From NCBI GenBank assembly GCA_017437005.1, contig JAFSBZ010000026.1:1-64000 (forward strand): DNA of 64,000 nucleotides, in the 5' to 3' direction. Below, piece after piece: positions 61,198-64,000 of this stretch; position 1 is the stretch's first letter, and each line of letters starts with the position of its first letter. Made by a program: the position numbers and the translations under genes. The notes under the pieces were generated by a model. It was not told the DNA's origin. It saw only the letters and a program-made list of their open reading frames with translations, and searched no databases. Source of the DNA: Clostridia bacterium (lineage in GTDB: Bacteria > Bacillota > Clostridia > Oscillospirales > Acutalibacteraceae).

Positions 61198-63352
61198 TAT
61201 TTAATTTGTCCTTTCTCATCGTGAGGGAAATACGCTTTTTGGCGGGCTCTACCGAAAGCACCCAAACGGTTACAATATCGCCGACCTTTAGCACTTCTGA
61301 CGGATGCTTTATAAAGCGGTTGGTTATTTGAGAGATATGAACAAGTCCGTCTTGATGAACACCAATATCTACAAACGCGCCAAAATCTATTACGTTACGC
61401 ACAGTACCTGTAAGCTCCATACCGGGTTTTAGGTCTTCCATACTCATTATATCTTGACGTAGCATCGGCTTTGGTAACTCATCACGTGGGTCACGGCCTG
61501 GTTTTTCAAGTTCTTTTGCAATATCTATAAGTGTTGGCACACCAATACAAAGTTCTTCTGCTATAGTCTCTGTGCCGCGCGTTTCGAGTTGCTCGGTAAT
61601 ACCGCTGATTTTGCGCTCGGCAACATCCTTTTCACTAAATCCGCAAAGCTTTAAAAGACGGGTCGCGGCATCGTAGCTTTCGGGGTGAACACTTGTGTTG
61701 TCAAGTGCCTTTTTGCCACCGATTATACGCAAAAAGCCTGCGCATTGCTCAAATGCTTTTGGTCCTAATTTGGAAACCTTTTTAAGCTGTGCGCGGTCGG
61801 TAAACACACCGTTTTCTTCGCGGTAAGCAACAATGTTTTTGGCGATTGCCGAATTTATACCCGACACGCGCGAAAGTAGTTGCACCGATGCTGTGTTAAG
61901 GTCAACACCTACCGAGTTTACACAGTATTCAACAACACCGTCAAGGCTTGTAGCAAGTTCACGCTCGGGCATATCGTGTTGATATTGACCAACACCAATA
62001 GCCTTGGGTTCTATTTTTACAAGCTCTGCCAACGGGTCTTGCATACGGCGAGCAATAGATACCGCACTTCTGAGCGCTACGTCAAACTGTGGGAATTCTT
62101 CGGCGGCGAGTTTAGAAGCCGAGTATACACTCGCTCCCGCTTCGCTTACTACCATATAGTTTAGTCCGTCGTCAATTTCCTTTATAACCTCGGCGGCAAA
62201 GCACTCGGTTTCGTGACTTGCGGTACCGTTACCGATAGCAAATGTGCGAACATTATGCTTTTTAACAAGATTTTTAATGATTTTCTTTGCTTCTTCAATT
62301 TTGTTGTGAGGGGGCACGGGGTAAATAACGCCCGTGTCAAGCACTTTGCCTGTACCGTCAACAACTGCTACCTTACAACCGGTACGATAACCTGGGTCAA
62401 GACCTATCGTTACGGTATCTTTTACAGGTGGTTGCATAAGCAATTGCTGTAGGTTTTGTGAAAATACTTTTATTGCGTCAGCGCTTGCCTTATCTGTAAG
62501 CGCATTTCTCATTTCACGCTCGATAGAGGGGAATATAAGTCGGGTGTACGCATCTTCTGCCGCCGCCTTTACAACCGCAGTACAGGGTGAACCTTCTTTG
62601 ATGTGGTCGCGAGAGATTATAAACATAGCTTTTTCGTGATCAAACTCTACCGAAACCTTTAAAAAATCTTCCTTTTCACCACGGTTTATAGCAAGAACGC
62701 GGTGGTTTGCAATTTTTGAAAGCGGTTCTTCAAACTCCTTATACATTTCGTAAACGTCGAGTTCTTCGCCCGCGGCACGTACTACGAGCTTACCGTGTGC
62801 CATACACACAAAGCGCATACGCTTACGTATGTCGGCGTCATCACTTATCATTTCGGCAATAATATCCATAGCGCCCTGTAAAGCGTCTTCTGCGGTTTCT
62901 ACTTGGAGCTCCTCGTTTATATATTCTTTTGCAAGCTCAAGTGGTTCGGCGCTATCTGGAGATTGGGCATATATTAAATCGGCAAGGGGAGAAAGCCCCT
63001 TTTCTTTTGCAACCGAGGCTCGTGTTTTACGCTTTTTCTTGTAAGGACGATAAAGGTCATCAAGCTCGGTAAGAGTTGCGGCAGCATCAATTGCGGCGGC
63101 AAGCTCTTCGGTCAAAGCGCCTTGCTCTTCTATAGCGGCTTTATATTTTTCGGCAGTTTCCTGTAGGTTGCGTAAATAAGCCAGCCTTTCGGAAAGCGCA
63201 CGTAAAATTTGGTCATCAAGACTACCGGTAACCTCTTTACGATAACGGGCAATAAAGGGCACGGTATTGCCTTCGTCAAGTAATTTTACAGCGGCTTCTA
63301 CCTGCCAAAGTTTTAAATTTAATTCATTTGTTAGTTTTTCAATAACGTTCAT
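61190..63352 (-). CDS. Tex-type RNA-binding protein
   Basis: This 720-residue protein of the Tex family binds nucleic acid and affects transcription. It has the N-terminal helical part, the YqgF-like domain (TIGLDPGYRTGCKVAVVDG), two helix-hairpin-helix motifs (DLNTASVQLLSRVSGIN) and a C-terminal S1 domain (TGTVRNVIDFGAFVDIGV). The length is near the family norm. Ribosome site CGGAGAAAAG precedes ATG 63352. A TATAAT lies about 50 bases upstream without a strong -35. Confidence 0.95.
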   Translation of the reverse strand: MNVIEKLTNELNLKLWQVEAAVKLLDEGNTVPFIARYRKEVTGSLDDQILRALSERLAYLRNLQETAEKYKAAIEEQGALTEELAAAIDAAATLTELDDLYRPYKKKRKTRASVAKEKGLSPLADLIYAQSPDSAEPLELAKEYINEELQVETAEDALQGAMDIIAEMISDDADIRKRMRFVCMAHGKLVVRAAGEELDVYEMYKEFEEPLSKIANHRVLAINRGEKEDFLKVSVEFDHEKAMFIISRDHIKEGSPCTAVVKAAAEDAYTRLIFPSIEREMRNALTDKASADAIKVFSQNLQQLLMQPPVKDTVTIGLDPGYRTGCKVAVVDGTGKVLDTGVIYPVPPHNKIEEAKKIIKNLVKKHNVRTFAIGNGTASHETECFAAEVIKEIDDGLNYMVVSEAGASVYSASKLAAEEFPQFDVALRSAVSIARRMQDPLAELVKIEPKAIGVGQYQHDMPERELATSLDGVVEYCVNSVGVDLNTASVQLLSRVSGINSAIAKNIVAYREENGVFTDRAQLKKVSKLGPKAFEQCAGFLRIIGGKKALDNTSVHPESYDAATRLLKLCGFSEKDVAERKISGITEQLETRGTETIAEELCIGVPTLIDIAKELEKPGRDPRDELPKPMLRQDIMSMEDLKPGMELTGTVRNVIDFGAFVDIGVHQDGLVHISQITNRFIKHPSEVLKVGDIVTVWVLSVEPAKKRISLTMRKDKLNND

Positions 63353-63431
63353 AATCTTTTCTCCGTATAAGGTTTTGTATATTTATTGTGCGTATTATAC
63401 CATAAAAGATATTATTTAGTAAATAATAATA

Positions 63432-63460
63432 TTGCTTTTTTATGACAAAAATTGTATAAT
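63432..63460 (+). promoter_or_regulatory. Promoter of the sufC-like gene
   Basis: TTGCTT (63432-63437), 17 bases, TATAAT (63455-63460) on plus, about 35 bases from the start codon. Confidence 0.8.
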
Positions 63461-63494
63461 ACCTATGTATGTACACCAAAAATGGAGGAAGTAA

Positions 63495-64000
63495 ATGTTA
63501 CAGCTTAAAAATATTTCTTTTTCTGCCGAAACAGAAGACGGAGTAAAAGAAATTTTAAAAGATATTACAATGGACATAACCGACGGTTTTTTGGCAATAA
63601 CGGGACCTAACGGTGGCGGTAAATCAACACTTGCTAAAATTATTGCGGGTATTATAAAACCCACAAGCGGTAAAATTTTGCTTGATGGTGAGGATATAAC
63701 TGATTTGTCAATCACCGAGCGCGCACAAAAAGGTATAAGCTTTGCTTTTCAGCAGCCGGTACGTTTTAAAGGAATTACCGTAAATGACCTTATAAGACTT
63801 GCGTCAGGTAAAGAGATAACTATGTCAGAGGCATGTGACTATTTGTCACAGGTTGGTCTTTGCGCGCGCGATTATATTAACCGTGAGGTAAACGCTTCAC
63901 TTTCAGGTGGCGAGCTTAAAAGAATAGAGATTGCAACAGTTTTGGCGCGTGGCACAAAGGTATCTCTTTTTGATGAGCCGGAAGCAGGTATTGACCTATG
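63495..64000 (+). CDS. SufC-like ATPase (Fe-S cluster assembly), runs off window
   Basis: The first 168 residues are visible. ATG 63495 has GGAGGAAGTAA upstream. Walker A is GPNGGGKST near residue 37, the Q-loop FAFQQPVRFKGITV, the signature LSGGELKR, and Walker B VSLFDEPEAG. The Q-loop text FQQPVRFKG resembles minimal SufC/SmsC proteins of Clostridia and archaea. A SufB-type partner would be expected just past the window. The sequence could also belong to another soluble ABC ATPase, but SufC is favoured. Confidence 0.75.
   Translation, partial: MLQLKNISFSAETEDGVKEILKDITMDITDGFLAITGPNGGGKSTLAKIIAGIIKPTSGKILLDGEDITDLSITERAQKGISFAFQQPVRFKGITVNDLIRLASGKEITMSEACDYLSQVGLCARDYINREVNASLSGGELKRIEIATVLARGTKVSLFDEPEAGIDL

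Noticed and set aside
1..64000. tRNA, rRNA genes and CRISPR arrays
   Set aside because: No cloverleaf-type text, conserved rRNA stretches or regularly spaced repeats were noticed on reading; a covariance scan was not possible.

Overview
The window looks like a chromosomal segment of a low-GC Gram-positive gut-type Clostridia bacterium, most likely Oscillospiraceae/Ruminococcaceae-like. The basis is gene content and order: hprK-glucokinase-murB-rapZ'-whiA-dnaE-pfkA, mutS-mutL-miaA and yggS-sepF-ylmH-divIVA-lspA-rluD. A dockerin protein, many TTGNNN-17-TATAAT promoters and AAGGAG-type ribosome binding sites also fit. No rRNA, tRNA or CRISPR array was seen.

Region 1 (1 to about 9,900) is accessory DNA. 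It starts with a truncated RepA-like AAA ATPase, a GC-richer gene-free stretch and a Cys-rich protein of unknown function. Then comes a tightly packed six-gene operon on the minus strand (9625 down to 2174), read from one perfect sigma-A promoter (TTGACA-17-TATAAT). The operon encodes a phosphoribosyltransferase-fold protein with an altered PRPP loop, a radical SAM enzyme, a cysteine desulfurase, a ferredoxin-thioredoxin fusion, an 1186-residue protein ending in a TIR domain, and a pyruvoyl-dependent arginine decarboxylase homologue. I do not recognise this combination. I regard it as the best candidate for an undescribed system, plausibly a sulfur/radical chemistry pathway tied to a TIR effector.

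Region 2 (about 9,900 to 24,500) is mostly core genome. It has a small secreted dockerin protein, two paralogous GH123/DUF4091-like proteins around a YitT membrane protein, then HPr kinase, ROK glucokinase, MurB, a RapZ C-terminal-domain protein, WhiA, DnaE, Pfk and a D-Ala-D-Ala carboxypeptidase on the opposite strand.

Region 3 (24,500 to 41,900) holds a phosphoesterase, a PASTA-type membrane pseudokinase with a glycosyltransferase and a lipoprotein, a Xaa-Pro peptidase, ThrH, a ParA/ParB-like pair, a sugar ABC importer with 4-alpha-glucanotransferase, a YhcH protein, an anion transporter, citrate synthase, an MGMT-like protein and a DUF1846 protein.

Region 4 (42,000 to 57,400) is a long co-directional block: miaB, ylbF, mutS, mutL, miaA, an HlyD-like protein, yggS, sepF, ylmH, divIVA, lspA, rluD, a HAD phosphatase and a split transketolase.

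Region 5 (57,409 to 60,220) is a 2.7-kb AT-rich insert bracketed by two 117-bp copies of the transketolase 3' end (about 85% identical). It carries three zinc-ribbon/membrane/lipoprotein genes and, upstream of them, a strongly structured RNA of about 213 nt with its own promoter and terminator. An EamA transporter, Tex and the start of a SufC-like ATPase close the window.
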